Position numbers and translations under genes: made by a program
Origin: Idiomarina sp. MD25a
GTDB taxonomy: Bacteria; Pseudomonadota; Gammaproteobacteria; Enterobacterales; Alteromonadaceae
Direction of reading: 5' to 3'
DNA length: 64,000 nucleotides
Assembly (NCBI RefSeq): GCF_001870515.1
Contig: NZ_MDGT01000003.1
Span: 512,151-576,150, forward strand
The notes under the pieces: model-generated
Database searches by the model: none
Seen by the model: the letters and a program-made list of their open reading frames with translations, nothing else
Told to the model about the DNA's origin: nothing
Shown: positions 34,257 to 44,657 of the stretch, piece after piece
Layout of the letters: each line of letters starts with the position of its first letter
How positions within the stretch are numbered: the first letter of the stretch is position 1

Positions 34257-35491
34257 TGGAACCATTAAAAGGAAAGCGGTTATTAATGATCGCCCATGGA
34301 CATCCTGACTTTAATAAAGGCGGTGCTGAAATAGCCGCGTATCGCTTGTACAAGGAACTGCGAGACCAAGGAAGTGACGCCTACTTTCTCGCACGTACGC
34401 AGTTAGCGCCTCATGGTGGTGCTGCTTTTTCTCACCGTGCTGATGGGCGTGAGATTTTGTTCCATACAAACATGGATGATGGGTTTATCTTTTCAAACGT
34501 TAAAACGCGTCATCTTTGGAAAGACTTTGCCGAGCTTCTCTCAATAGTGAAGCCCGATATCGTTCATCTCCACCATTATTTTTTATTAGGTGTCGAGATT
34601 TTTCAGGTGATAAAAAACGTATTACCGAACTGCAGAGTTATACTCACGTTGCATGAGTATTTAGCTATCTGCCACCAACATGGGCAAATGCTAAAGACCA
34701 ATGGCAAGCTGTGCTATAAGGCAAATGCCCGTGACTGCAACCGATGCTTCCCAGACTTTGAGCCTGGCGACTTTTTATTACGAGAGCATTATATAAAGCA
34801 GCAATTTGCGCACGTTGATCACTTTGTTTCTCCATCCAAATTTCTTAAACAGCGCTATGTTGATTGGGGGCTTGCGAACGAGCAAGTTCATGTTATTGAG
34901 AATGGCCAGTTACCTTTAGACCAGGCTCCAGAAAAGCGACCTCAAAATGTCATAAAACTAGGGTATTTTGGTCAGTTGAATCCGGTTAAAGGTATTGATG
35001 TGCTGTTGAAGGCGATCGGTTTATTAGAACCTTCGGTACGAAGCAAACTTCATTTAGAAATTCATGGTGCTAATTTTGACCAGCAGACGTCGGATTTCCA
35101 ACGAAAAATTAAAAAGCTTATTAAACCGATCAAACGTCATGTAACTTTTGTTGGAAGCTACGAGCCTCATGAGCTGACCCGCATTATGAGCACTATGCAC
35201 TGGGCTGTGGTGCCTTCAACTTGGTGGGAAAACTCACCAATGGTTATTCAGGAAGCACAAGCAAACCATTTACCGCTAATCGTAAGCGATATAGGCGGTA
35301 TGGTTGAAAAAGTTGAACATGAGGTCAATGGTTTAACGTTTCGAGTCGGAAGCCCGGTGGCGTTAGCAGAAGCACTCACTCGTGTTATCGAAGAGCCCGA
35401 GTTATCAGAACAGGTTCGCTTGAATATTAAGCCGCCTCTGACGATACGAGAGGCGCTTGCTGAACATTTACCGTTGTACTTTTCTGCGTAA
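34256..35491 (+). CDS. GT4-family glycosyltransferase
   Basis: A 411-residue GT-B enzyme. The N-domain shows GGAEIAAYRLYKELRDQG and VHLHHYFLLGVE. LGYFGQLNPVKGIDVLLKAI opens the C-domain, and VVPSTWWENSPMVIQEA carries the donor-binding glutamates, typical of GT4. CHQHGQ ... CYKANARDCNRCFPDF is a Cys/His-rich insert seen in some members of this group. ATG 34256 overlaps the upstream TAA by one base. A probable capsule repeat-unit transferase; the sugar is unknown. Confidence 0.87.
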   Translation: MEPLKGKRLLMIAHGHPDFNKGGAEIAAYRLYKELRDQGSDAYFLARTQLAPHGGAAFSHRADGREILFHTNMDDGFIFSNVKTRHLWKDFAELLSIVKPDIVHLHHYFLLGVEIFQVIKNVLPNCRVILTLHEYLAICHQHGQMLKTNGKLCYKANARDCNRCFPDFEPGDFLLREHYIKQQFAHVDHFVSPSKFLKQRYVDWGLANEQVHVIENGQLPLDQAPEKRPQNVIKLGYFGQLNPVKGIDVLLKAIGLLEPSVRSKLHLEIHGANFDQQTSDFQRKIKKLIKPIKRHVTFVGSYEPHELTRIMSTMHWAVVPSTWWENSPMVIQEAQANHLPLIVSDIGGMVEKVEHEVNGLTFRVGSPVALAEALTRVIEEPELSEQVRLNIKPPLTIREALAEHLPLYFSA

Positions 35492-35504
35492 GAAGTTGTA
35501 AAAC

Positions 35505-36620
35505 ATGCATCAATACATTGTTGTATCTAATGAGAGAAGGGAACATCTTAATTTCAAGTTTCCTATGGCCGGATATGTCGAAGCCGAGAAGGTTAATTTA
35601 GGGCGTGCGGTACTAAAGGGGGATTTTGCAAAGTCTTGCAAAGATTGCTTTCTTCGAAGTTACAACTACCCCATATTAAATCAAACTATTGAGATTAAAC
35701 GCCAAGGAGATTTCGCGTTTATTGACTTACCGACTATCGAGGTTCCAGCACGCGATATCAGCTTCGAAGTCGTTTTGGAAACCGATGCCCAAACAGTAAC
35801 GCCTTTATTTTCGTGCGCTATGGCGTTAACTTACCGACCCGAAAATGTGGTTTTTGTTGTTGGTTCGCCACGCAGTGGCACAACAGCAGTTGGTAATGCT
35901 GTCCAAAGAGCCTTTGACACGGTTATTCATGGCGAGTCGCATCTTGCCGAGATAATCATCTCATTAGTTGAGAGTGCCCAGAAGGCGCTCTTAGAAAGTC
36001 CTGCCCGCAATATTGATGGTATGCTGGTCAACGAAATAACGCCTGCAGATATGCAGATGAACGTTATACAGTTACTTAAACGCCTTCATCGACAGTTTTA
36101 TGGGGATAGCTTGGTGCTCGATAAAACGCCGGGAGGTCCCAATATTCAGGCTTTATGGCTTATGCTGCGGGCATACCCAAATGCGAAGGTAATTTTTTGT
36201 AAGCGGCGAGGAATAGAAAACGTGATTTCGCGTGTTAAAAAATTCCCGCAGGTTGGATTTGACGTTCACTGCATTCAGTGGCGTCAAACCTTTATCGTTT
36301 GGGGGCAGGCAGTAAGACTTAATACTCGCGAGCTGTGTGCTAAAGATTGGCATTTCGAAATTGACCAGTTTCGTCTAGCATGTGAGCCAGACGCTATTAC
36401 TAAAGAATTATCGGACTGGCTCGGTTTGTCTGAAGTTCAACAACAACGTGCGCTGGAGTATCTGCAGTACCAAAGCCCGCAGAAAACATCGGACTACAAA
36501 AAAGCACTCGACTTTGATGAGTTGGAATGGAGTCAAGAGCAAAAGCAAGTGTTTATTGATACCTGCGGTGAACAGATGGAGAAGCAAGGTTATAGTCTTG
36601 GCAGTGACTATTTCGCTTAA
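35505..36620 (+). CDS. Sulfotransferase (3 of 4) with N-terminal beta-rich domain
   Basis: A 371-residue protein. The P-loop-like GSPRSGTTAVGN begins at residue 120, and VIFCKRRGIENVISRVKKF supplies the 3'-phosphate-binding arginine and serine. LVLDKTPGGPNI and WLGLSEVQQQ match the sulfotransferase fold. About 115 residues precede the catalytic domain and resemble a small beta-sandwich of unknown role. It ends ~110 bases before cysD, placing a PAPS-using enzyme beside PAPS-making genes. Confidence 0.85.
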   Translation: MHQYIVVSNERREHLNFKFPMAGYVEAEKVNLGRAVLKGDFAKSCKDCFLRSYNYPILNQTIEIKRQGDFAFIDLPTIEVPARDISFEVVLETDAQTVTPLFSCAMALTYRPENVVFVVGSPRSGTTAVGNAVQRAFDTVIHGESHLAEIIISLVESAQKALLESPARNIDGMLVNEITPADMQMNVIQLLKRLHRQFYGDSLVLDKTPGGPNIQALWLMLRAYPNAKVIFCKRRGIENVISRVKKFPQVGFDVHCIQWRQTFIVWGQAVRLNTRELCAKDWHFEIDQFRLACEPDAITKELSDWLGLSEVQQQRALEYLQYQSPQKTSDYKKALDFDELEWSQEQKQVFIDTCGEQMEKQGYSLGSDYFA

Positions 36621-36728
36621 TGCTAAAAGCTCAAGCGTGACGAAAGTGATAACGGGTAATCTTATTCGAAGAAACGCCCACAATTTAGTACACTGCATAC
36701 ATATTTAGAACTAGGGTAATAAAGACCA

Positions 36729-37637
36729 ATGGACGAAAAACGTTTAACCCATCTCAAGGCACTTGAGAACGAGTCGATTCAAATCTTCCGCGAGGTTGCG
36801 GCGGAATTTGATAACCCCGTGATGCTGTATTCAGTAGGTAAGGATTCTTCAGTGCTGTTGCACTTAGCGCGTAAGGCGTTCTATCCCGGCAAGATTCCGT
36901 TTCCGCTGATGCACGTAAACACCACGTGGAAATTTAAAGAGATGATTGAGTTCCGCGATCGCATGGCAAAAGAATACGACTTCGAGTTGATTGAATACAT
37001 CAACCAAGAAGGCGTGGATGCTGGCGTCGGTCCGTTCTCTCATGGTAGCGCTAAACATACCGACATCATGAAAACACAAGCGCTTAAGCAGGCGCTGAAT
37101 AAATATAAATTTGATGCGGCTTTTGGTGGCGCACGCCGTGACGAAGAAAAGTCGCGTGCAAAAGAGCGTGTGTATTCGTTCCGTGATAAAAATCACCGTT
37201 GGGACCCGAAAAACCAACGTCCTGAGTTGTGGAATATCTATAACGGTAAAGTTGATAAAGGTGAGAGCATTCGTGTGTTCCCATTATCAAACTGGACCGA
37301 GCTCGATATTTGGCAGTACATCTACCTCGAAAATATTCAGATCCCATCACTCTACTTGGCGAAAGAGCGCCCCGTGGTTGAGCGCGATGGCACTTTGATT
37401 ATGGTCGATGACGAGCGTATGCCGCTCGAGCCCGGTGAAGAGCCAGAAATGAAGATGGTGCGTTTCCGTACTTTGGGTTGTTATCCGTTGACAGGGGCTG
37501 TGGAGTCGAGTGCCGCGACCTTGCCTGAAATTATTCAGGAAATGTTGCTCACCAAGACCTCTGAGCGTCAGGGCCGAGTTATCGATCACGATAGCGCGGG
37601 TTCAATGGAGAAGAAGAAAATGGAAGGGTACTTCTAA
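36729..37637 (+). CDS. cysD: Sulfate adenylyltransferase subunit 2
   Basis: Small catalytic subunit of ATP sulfurylase; with CysN it forms APS from ATP and sulfate. [18 protein letters not shown] is the PP-loop. [16 protein letters not shown] and [15 protein letters not shown] are invariant CysD blocks. Length (302) is normal. Its stop shares the final base with the cysN ATG region, so the pair is translationally coupled. A ~108-base upstream gap probably contains its promoter; no consensus was identified. Confidence 0.97.
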   Translation: MDEKRLTHLKALENESIQIFREVAAEFDNPVMLYSVGKDSSVLLHLARKAFYPGKIPFPLMHVNTTWKFKEMIEFRDRMAKEYDFELIEYINQEGVDAGVGPFSHGSAKHTDIMKTQALKQALNKYKFDAAFGGARRDEEKSRAKERVYSFRDKNHRWDPKNQRPELWNIYNGKVDKGESIRVFPLSNWTELDIWQYIYLENIQIPSLYLAKERPVVERDGTLIMVDDERMPLEPGEEPEMKMVRFRTLGCYPLTGAVESSAATLPEIIQEMLLTKTSERQGRVIDHDSAGSMEKKKMEGYF

Positions 37638-39055
37638 TGAGTCACGCATCACCGCTTATCGAACAAGACATCTTGGCTTATTTGCAGCAGCATGAGAACA
37701 AAGAGCTGTTGCGGTTTATCACCTGTGGCAGTGTAGATGATGGTAAAAGTACACTCATCGGCCGTTTGCTACATGACAGTAAAATGATTTTTGAAGACCA
37801 ATTGGCGGCGATTACTGAAGACAGTAAGAAGTCGGGCACGCAGGGCGATGAAGTCGACCTTGCGTTGTTGGTTGATGGTTTGCAGTCGGAACGTGAGCAG
37901 GGCATCACCATTGATGTGGCTTACCGTTACTTCTCGACCGATAAACGTAAATTTATTATTGCTGATACTCCAGGGCATGAGCAGTACACACGTAACATGG
38001 CGACTGGTGCATCGACCTGTGATCTTGCGGTTATCTTGATTGATGCCAGCCAAGGCGTACAAACGCAAACCCGTCGTCACAGCTACATTTGCTCGTTGCT
38101 GGGTATTAAGCACGTTATCGTCGCCATTAATAAGATGGATTTGGTGGACTACTCGCAAGAGGTCTATAAGCAAATCCAAGACGACTATTTAAAACTCGCT
38201 GGCTCGCTTGAGATCCCGGATATTCGCTTTGTGCCTATCTCTGCGCTTAAAGGCGACAATGTTGTGAACAAGAGTGACGCAATGGACTGGTTCCGTGGTT
38301 CAACTTTGATGGAGTATCTTGAGACTGCTGAAATTGAACGTGCACAAGATACCGATCAGTTCCGTATGCCAGTGCAATTGGTTTGTCGTCCAAATTCGGA
38401 TTTTCGTGGCTTTCAGGGCACTATCACATCAGGTAGCGTAAAAGTAGGCGATACGGTACGCGCCTTACCTTCGGGTAAAATCAGCACCATTAAATCGATC
38501 GTCACTTTTGATGGTGAGCTGGAAGAAGCCTTTGCGCCGATGGCGGTCACGTTAACATTAAATGACGAAATTGATATCAGCCGTGGTGATATGATCGTGC
38601 GCAAGGACAACTTGCCGCATGTGTCTAACCGTATGCGCGCTAAAGTCGTGTGGATGCATGAAAAAGCCATGGAGCCGCACCGCGAGTACTACATTAAGTT
38701 CAACTCTAAGTTAACGCGCGGTGAAGTGACCGCGGTTCATCATCAAATTGATGTGAATACCTTAAAAGAAAAAGAAGCGGGTAAGCTTGAATTAAACGAA
38801 ATTGGCTTAGTCGATGTGCACGTGCATGACCCTGTGGTCTTTGATGCGTATCAAAGCCATAAGGAAACCGGCGCGTTTATCATCATCGACCGCATGACCA
38901 ACGTGACCGTGGCTGCGGGTATGGTCGATGAAGCCCTTTCATCCGATGAGGGTGAGCGCGAGCCTAACGACTTTAGTGAGTTTGAGCTTGAGCTGAACGC
39001 TTTAATCCGTAAGCACTTCCCACATTGGGGTGCGAAGGATTTGCGCAACTTATAA
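37637..39055 (+). CDS. cysN: Sulfate adenylyltransferase subunit 1 (GTPase)
   Basis: EF-Tu-like GTPase subunit that drives APS formation. [15 protein letters not shown] is the P-loop, [12 protein letters not shown] is the switch II element, and AINKMDL is the guanine-specificity NKxD motif. At 472 residues it ends without the APS-kinase domain of CysNC fusions; a separate cysC lies at 52901. It overlaps cysD and is followed by the permease gene. Confidence 0.97.
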   Translation: MSHASPLIEQDILAYLQQHENKELLRFITCGSVDDGKSTLIGRLLHDSKMIFEDQLAAITEDSKKSGTQGDEVDLALLVDGLQSEREQGITIDVAYRYFSTDKRKFIIADTPGHEQYTRNMATGASTCDLAVILIDASQGVQTQTRRHSYICSLLGIKHVIVAINKMDLVDYSQEVYKQIQDDYLKLAGSLEIPDIRFVPISALKGDNVVNKSDAMDWFRGSTLMEYLETAEIERAQDTDQFRMPVQLVCRPNSDFRGFQGTITSGSVKVGDTVRALPSGKISTIKSIVTFDGELEEAFAPMAVTLTLNDEIDISRGDMIVRKDNLPHVSNRMRAKVVWMHEKAMEPHREYYIKFNSKLTRGEVTAVHHQIDVNTLKEKEAGKLELNEIGLVDVHVHDPVVFDAYQSHKETGAFIIIDRMTNVTVAAGMVDEALSSDEGEREPNDFSEFELELNALIRKHFPHWGAKDLRNL

Positions 39056-39076
39056 TACTAGACGAGACGCGCTACT

Positions 39077-40810
39077 ATGGGTGACACCCTGGGATTGATC
39101 GCACTGCTCGCTGTGATGGTGGGGCTGCTGGTTCGCTACCAAGCGCATTCTGTAAAGATTTTTGGTAGCGCCATGCTGGTCACTGTTTTAGTGGGTTGGG
39201 TGAACGCCGATGAGCTATTGAGTAATGCGGCGAATCCAGGGCTTATCACCCTGATTATGTTGGTGCTTATTTCGTTTGCGTTAGAAAAAACCTCCTTACT
39301 GCGGCGCGTGAGCCGCTTTTTATTTACCGACTCTGAGCCCGCCAGTGTGATGCGCACCATTGGTGTTAGCGCGCTGGCGTCGTCGGTACTCAATAATACG
39401 GCTGTTGTTGCTGCCTTACTGAATTCGGTACGCAATAATAAACGCGTGGCTGCATCGAGGCTGCTGATCCCACTCTCTTATGCCTCAATCATGGGCGGTA
39501 CTTTAACGCTGATTGGTACCTCTACTAACCTTATCGTCAACTCAATGTTCACCGATACGGGACACCCAGGTTTTGGTTTTTTTGATTTCACCCTGGTAGG
39601 GCTTGCGGTGGTCGCCGGCGGCAGTATTACACTGTTTATCGTGAGCCGTTGGTTACCTAATGACGGCTGTCAGCAAGACGATATAAAAGAGTACTACGTT
39701 GAAGCCGAGCTCGATGCGGATTCTCCGTTAGTGGGTAAACACGTTGACGAGGCGGGTTTGCGGCATTTAGACGAACTGTTTTTAGCCGAAATTGTGCGTA
39801 AAGGTGGGCAAGAAAACCTACGTCCTGTAGCACGTTACGATGTGCTGCAAGCCGGAGATAAGCTCTTGTTCTCGGGCGATGTCACTAAAGTGAAAACTTT
39901 ATCGCAATTTGATGGCTTGCGATTGTTTGCCGATGATCATGGGTTAGAAACTCAAGAACTCACCGAAGTCATCGTAAAAGAAGAATCGGTGCTCATCGGT
40001 AAAACGTTGAAATCCTCGGGGTTCCGTGCACGCTTTGACGCCGCCGTAGTGGCGATTCGTCGCGAGGGTGAGGCGATTTCGGGCAAACTAGGTGAAGTGC
40101 ACCTACAAGCGGGCGACTTCCTATTACTGGCAACAGGTCCCGACTTTTCTGCGCGTACTAACATCACCAAGAACTTTTATGTGTTGAGCGGCGTAGAGCC
40201 CGACTCGATGCTTAGTGGCTGGCGCGAAAAACTGACGTTATGGGGCTTCTTAGCCGCTATCGCAGGTTCGGTTATTACCGGCACATCCTTGTTTTACAGC
40301 ATGCTGTTTTTATTATCTGCCTTGCTGATGACAGGCTGTTTGAATAGTAACGAAATTAAGCGTCGTTTCCCTATCGAAATTTGGGTGATCGTTTCGAGTG
40401 CGCTGTGTTTGGCAGAGGCAATGGATGCGACGGGCAGTGCGCAGTTGTTATCAGATTGGGCACGAGCCACATTAACTAACAGTTCGCCCTATATACTGTT
40501 AGTGGGCGTGTTCTTGTTGACCTATGTATTGACTGAGATTGTAACCAATAACGCCGCCGCTGCGCTCATGTTCCCCATTGCTTATAGCTTAGCGACAGGC
40601 TTGGGCATTGATCCGATGCCTATCGTGTTAGGTGTTGCGTTTGCGGCTTCTGCTAGCTTCATAACGCCCTATGGCTACCAAACTAACCTAATGGTGTTTA
40701 ACGCCAGCAACTATCGACTGAAACACTTCGTTTTATGTGGTGTGCCTGTGGCGATTGTTTATGTTGTATTAAGTTTACTGTTTATACCGTTAATCTTTCC
40801 CTTTTACTGA
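39077..40810 (+). CDS. SLC13-family permease with RCK/TrkA-C domains, probable sulfate transporter
   Basis: A 577-residue inner-membrane protein. The two transport halves carry SSVLNNTAVVAALLNS with GTSTNLIVNSMF, and later TNNAAAALMFPIA with PYGYQTNLMV, the paired helical-hairpin motifs of DASS/SLC13 carriers. Between them (about 215-375) lie two TrkA-C-like segments, EAELDADSPLVGKHVDEAG and VKEESVLIGKTLKSSGF. Proteins of this layout often accompany cysDN and are thought to import sulfate. It begins 21 bases after cysN. Confidence 0.87.
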   Translation: MGDTLGLIALLAVMVGLLVRYQAHSVKIFGSAMLVTVLVGWVNADELLSNAANPGLITLIMLVLISFALEKTSLLRRVSRFLFTDSEPASVMRTIGVSALASSVLNNTAVVAALLNSVRNNKRVAASRLLIPLSYASIMGGTLTLIGTSTNLIVNSMFTDTGHPGFGFFDFTLVGLAVVAGGSITLFIVSRWLPNDGCQQDDIKEYYVEAELDADSPLVGKHVDEAGLRHLDELFLAEIVRKGGQENLRPVARYDVLQAGDKLLFSGDVTKVKTLSQFDGLRLFADDHGLETQELTEVIVKEESVLIGKTLKSSGFRARFDAAVVAIRREGEAISGKLGEVHLQAGDFLLLATGPDFSARTNITKNFYVLSGVEPDSMLSGWREKLTLWGFLAAIAGSVITGTSLFYSMLFLLSALLMTGCLNSNEIKRRFPIEIWVIVSSALCLAEAMDATGSAQLLSDWARATLTNSSPYILLVGVFLLTYVLTEIVTNNAAAALMFPIAYSLATGLGIDPMPIVLGVAFAASASFITPYGYQTNLMVFNASNYRLKHFVLCGVPVAIVYVVLSLLFIPLIFPFY

Positions 40811-40821
40811 GTGATCGTTAG

Positions 40822-41739
40822 ATGTTGTTTGTTCACATTCCTAAAACGGCTGGTACCAGTTTTCGTAAAGCTTTAGAGGATAAGTTTGGCAAGCGTCATA
40901 TGTTGTTGGATTACGGAACGCAGTCGAATGAAACCTCTGACATGATCATTGACTATGTTTACGAGCAGGGAGATATCTACAAGTTTATAAGGAAACTTGA
41001 TAAGAAAAAGCTTCTGCTAGGGCACTTCCCCTATCACAAATACCAACGTGGGTTTCTATCGCAGAATGTGGTCACGTTCGTGCGTGAACCCGTTAAACGC
41101 GTGGTATCAGAATACCGTCACTTCTGTCGACATGCGGATTATGATAAAGGTATAGAGACCTTTATGAACACCAAACGCTTCATAAACATTCAGTCGCGTT
41201 TTTTGCGGGGCATTCCCGCTGGTATGATCGGCTTTCTCGGGCTTTCGGAAGAATACGAGACCTCGTTGAAACTCTTTAAATATGTCTATGACATCACGTT
41301 ACCCGTAGTAGTTACTAATCGTGCACCTGATGATCAGAAAGTAGCGATTACCGACGAACAGCTTGAACAGATAGCTGATATTAATGCGTCTGATATTGCA
41401 TTGTATAAACGCTGTAAAACAGTATTTGAAAGGCGAGTACAGCAAATGGAAGCGGGTGAGCCTATTGCTATGGGCTACTGGCAGAAAGTGCCAAAATCAC
41501 CCTTTGTAGAAGGCGCCGCCTATAATTTTGGTAGTGATAAGCCTGTTGTTGTACAAGCGTTGCGCAACGGAAAAGTAATAGCGGAGCAAGTTGCACAAAA
41601 GGCTTCGGATGTTGGCGCACTGACTAATGCGCCTCGTGATGGGTTCGTCGGGTTCAGGTTTCAGATTCCACCTAAGGAATTGAAAAACACACGCTTCAAA
41701 ATTAAAGGCGCTTCTGTTTTATTAACGCGAGGGCTCTAA
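40822..41739 (+). CDS. Sulfotransferase (4 of 4), 2-OST/Sulfotransfer_2-like
   Basis: A 305-residue protein starting with the PAPS loop HIPKTAGTSFR (residues 5-15), typical of the heparan/chondroitin type sulfotransferase group. VVTFVREPVKRVVSEYRHF near 80-98 is the 3'-phosphate-binding element with conserved R and S. The C-terminal ~90 residues form an added beta-rich piece of unknown role. It sits directly after the sulfate permease and likely sulfates a capsule sugar. Its stop overlaps the stop of the convergent glycosyltransferase by four bases. Confidence 0.87.
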   Translation: MLFVHIPKTAGTSFRKALEDKFGKRHMLLDYGTQSNETSDMIIDYVYEQGDIYKFIRKLDKKKLLLGHFPYHKYQRGFLSQNVVTFVREPVKRVVSEYRHFCRHADYDKGIETFMNTKRFINIQSRFLRGIPAGMIGFLGLSEEYETSLKLFKYVYDITLPVVVTNRAPDDQKVAITDEQLEQIADINASDIALYKRCKTVFERRVQQMEAGEPIAMGYWQKVPKSPFVEGAAYNFGSDKPVVVQALRNGKVIAEQVAQKASDVGALTNAPRDGFVGFRFQIPPKELKNTRFKIKGASVLLTRGL

Positions 41740-43754
41740 ACATCAAACGAGAGCCGGATATTAAAGTCCTCGTTTTCTCGCGTTAAGTTAACGCTATAGC
41801 ATGGATCGTTTGCAATTTCTGATGACCACACGCGGCGCATGTATTCAATTTCACCTGCCTCGCGCGCTTGCTTCTCAGGGGTGTCATCCTTACCACGCGA
41901 CTTAGACTCGTAATGGTACAATTCGGCATAAGGCGTCCAAATGTTGTGATATCCGAGCGCTTGGACTTTTAAACAGAAGTCGACGTCATTAAAGGCGACC
42001 GTTAAGTCGTCTTCGTTGAGGCCATCGACGCGTTGATAGATGGCTTTATTGACGAGTAAGCAAGCAGCGGTCACCGCACTGTATTTTTGTACCGATGCCA
42101 AACGGTTCATATAGCCTGGCGCGTGACGCAAGAAGAACTTGTGTGAGTGGCCTGCAAGCCCCCAAAGACCCATCACTACACCTGCGTGTTGAATGGTATT
42201 GTCATGGTAGTACAATTTAGCACCAACACACCCGACGTCATCACGCAGGGCGTACTGTGCCATCTCAGTTAACCAACCCGCATTGATGACCTCGGTATCG
42301 TTATTGAGCAAACAGACCCAGTCACCCTTTGCATGTGCTACGGCAAAGTTGTTGATAGCTGAGTAATTAAACGGTGCGTTATAGGCTAAAACCTTTACCC
42401 GCTCGTCTTGAGCTATTTCATCAAACCACGCTAAGGTTTTTGGTTCGCTACTTTGGTTATCGACGATAATAATTTCGTAGTTCGCATAACTGGTTTTATG
42501 CAAGACGCTGTCGACACATGTCTTGGTCACTTCAAGCGCATCCCGAGTCGGGATAATTATGCTTATTTTGGGCTGCTCGCTCAGGCTAATAGATGCTTTG
42601 GTAACGCCAACCGAGAAGCCCGACTCGACCCTTACACTGCCTAATTGCTGCTGTTGGTACCACTGCTGTACGAGTGTTTGTCGCGCCTCCATCTGCTTGG
42701 CGTTTAACCATACACTTTGTGTCGCAGGCAGGTGTTGCAGTACTGCACCGATATGAACAATCGACTGCTGAGAAGATTGGATGTGTCCACCTACCAGCAA
42801 GTTTAATAACAGCAAATGCGGACGGTGCTTTAATTCCGCATTATGGCTCATTAATTGTTTAAGTACCGACCCTTTTACCGCAAAGGCTAAGCCAATGTAG
42901 TCGTAGCTCATAAAGTAATCTGCATCCCAGCTCGGCTTAAACTGCGGCTGTACGCGGTGCCCATCGGCTAAATAATCGTGATCCCAGTACACCACCTCGG
43001 CTTGAGGATGCGCCGAAATCGCCTCGTTGATGGCTTTATCAAATTGACGCGCATTAGTGACGTCATCCCCCAATGGGGTGTACCAATGGTTTTCGTTTAA
43101 TTCATTCAGCTTTGCGAACGAATTGATTTGAATTTTTTTTACAGTTGATTGGCTAACACTGAGTTTCGGCTCTGCATACAAACGCCAGTATTGGTAGGGT
43201 TCGCACGTTATTAACTGATGAGTCAATAAAGGCTGATATTCTTGGACCAGTTTTTTTAATGCGTGCGTTGTGCCCTGACGCTTTTGACGCGCTCGGGTGA
43301 TACGGTAAATTTGCGAATGTTTTTCGCCGTTGTTCGACTTTCTCTTGGCTACTGACTGGAGCATGAAGAACCAAGCCTTTGTTGCTGTTATTGCACGATG
43401 CTTTATAACAAACAACGCTTTCTCATTGCTGCGCTCGTTGCTTTCGTCATGCCACTCCAAAACCAAGTGGTTCAATGGGTTGTGGCGATAAAATACTAGC
43501 GCCAGTTTACGTGGCGACTCTTTGATGAGTGACACGCTAGCGATATTGTCATTTTGACGAAGATAAAAATTTAGGGTGCCTTGAAGCTTTTTAAGCGCCG
43601 TCGAGTTTTTCGCAGCAAGAGTAATCCGTTGCCAGCCCAACTTGTGTGGTTCGATGGCAATTAGTTTGGCAGAGCTTGAGGTGAATTTTATCTTCCACCG
43701 TTTGCTTTTAACTTCGAATTTTATAGTCGGTTTAATTTTGATTGTTTTGTCCAC
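41736..43754 (-). CDS. GT2 glycosyltransferase with long N-terminal region
   Basis: A 672-residue protein. The C-terminal ~280 residues are a GT2, GT-A domain: ISIIIPTRDALEVTKTCVDS, NAPFNYSAINNFAVAHAKGD, LLNNDTEVINAGWL, QHAGVVMGLWGLAGHSHKFF and FNDVDFCLKVQALGY, a pattern seen in rhamnosyl- and O-antigen-type GTs. The N-terminal ~390 residues are not recognised, with a possible second GT-like fold (YWDHDYLADGHRVQPQ). The start is GTG and lies 34 bases inside the end of the GT29-like gene. It is the last gene of a three-gene reverse block. Confidence 0.82.
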   Translation of the reverse strand: MDKTIKIKPTIKFEVKSKRWKIKFTSSSAKLIAIEPHKLGWQRITLAAKNSTALKKLQGTLNFYLRQNDNIASVSLIKESPRKLALVFYRHNPLNHLVLEWHDESNERSNEKALFVIKHRAITATKAWFFMLQSVAKRKSNNGEKHSQIYRITRARQKRQGTTHALKKLVQEYQPLLTHQLITCEPYQYWRLYAEPKLSVSQSTVKKIQINSFAKLNELNENHWYTPLGDDVTNARQFDKAINEAISAHPQAEVVYWDHDYLADGHRVQPQFKPSWDADYFMSYDYIGLAFAVKGSVLKQLMSHNAELKHRPHLLLLNLLVGGHIQSSQQSIVHIGAVLQHLPATQSVWLNAKQMEARQTLVQQWYQQQQLGSVRVESGFSVGVTKASISLSEQPKISIIIPTRDALEVTKTCVDSVLHKTSYANYEIIIVDNQSSEPKTLAWFDEIAQDERVKVLAYNAPFNYSAINNFAVAHAKGDWVCLLNNDTEVINAGWLTEMAQYALRDDVGCVGAKLYYHDNTIQHAGVVMGLWGLAGHSHKFFLRHAPGYMNRLASVQKYSAVTAACLLVNKAIYQRVDGLNEDDLTVAFNDVDFCLKVQALGYHNIWTPYAELYHYESKSRGKDDTPEKQAREAGEIEYMRRVWSSEIANDPCYSVNLTRENEDFNIRLSFDV

Positions 43755-44653
43755 GTTTCTATGACTTCTTGTTCAGCGCGCCAGTTGTGTCGTGACGTAG
43801 CTTTATGCACATCATTTTGAATATGGTAACGCGATTGTTGGGTAGGATTATAACCAAAACCCAAGGCGCTGGGGCGAATGTTTGCAATTCTTTGATCATT
43901 GATAAGCCAATCGAGGCACGCAAAGCCCGCACTCGGTGGTGCATCGAGCCTAGCGACACTGGTTTGCCATGAGGCAAGTGGAATACCTAGGATTGGACAG
44001 TTGGCGCCAGCCAAGTGTTGCCAATTTTGTTGCCACCAAATCATATCGGGGCCGGTGATGAGTATGTAGCGGGCGTGCGCGGGAATAGGGCCGCGAAAAC
44101 CGGGGGACATCACCCAAATATCAAGCTTTTTACCGATACTGCTCGATATATCTCGTCCGTCCGTCGGCAAAAATTGATTAAAACGAATGACTAGGTCGTG
44201 TGAGTCGATGAACGCGCCTTGGCTTGATTCCAGTAACTTGGGACTATTGCCAACCACCGCCACCGATTGCGCTTGAGCGAGTTCGGACTGCAGCCGGGTT
44301 TGCCATCGAGTTTGTTGAGACCGCAACGATAAAGCCAGGCGACGACTGTGCTTAGGTACTCCGAGTGCCGATTGAGTATTGCTATTGAGTTCATCCACCA
44401 GGTTAGTCAATTGGCGAATTTGGTGCTTAGAAAGCCCTTTGAACAACAGCTTAAACGAGGCACACTGATGCAGTTCGTGCAATGTTTGTTGTTCTTGCCT
44501 ATCTAATGTGCGGCCTCGGTTGCGTAGCATAATGGCATAGCGCAAAAAGGCTTGCGCCGATTGCTTTGTTTGCCAGTCCTGCCTGAACGCCTCTAGAACC
44601 GATTCGGAGTAGTCTCCATCACTGGCTGATTTTATCCATTTTTGTTGCTTCAT
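43721..44653 (-). CDS. GT29 sialyltransferase-like protein
   Basis: A 310-residue protein whose C-terminal half resembles family GT29. Sialylmotif L-like VAVVGNSPKLLES ... IDSHDLVIRFNQF spans about 131-161. Motif S-like PPSAGFACLDWL ... LGFGY lies near 239-268, and H289-x4-E294 matches the VS motif. Known GT29 enzymes use CMP-sialic acid. No sialic acid genes are visible here, so CMP-Kdo or another CMP-sugar is possible. The first ~120 residues are helical and unrecognised. ATG 44653 is preferred, four bases after the upstream stop; a TTG at 44674 would add seven residues. Confidence 0.75.
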   Translation of the reverse strand: MKQQKWIKSASDGDYSESVLEAFRQDWQTKQSAQAFLRYAIMLRNRGRTLDRQEQQTLHELHQCASFKLLFKGLSKHQIRQLTNLVDELNSNTQSALGVPKHSRRLALSLRSQQTRWQTRLQSELAQAQSVAVVGNSPKLLESSQGAFIDSHDLVIRFNQFLPTDGRDISSSIGKKLDIWVMSPGFRGPIPAHARYILITGPDMIWWQQNWQHLAGANCPILGIPLASWQTSVARLDAPPSAGFACLDWLINDQRIANIRPSALGFGYNPTQQSRYHIQNDVHKATSRHNWRAEQEVIETWTKQSKLNRL

Positions 44654-44657
44654 AAGT

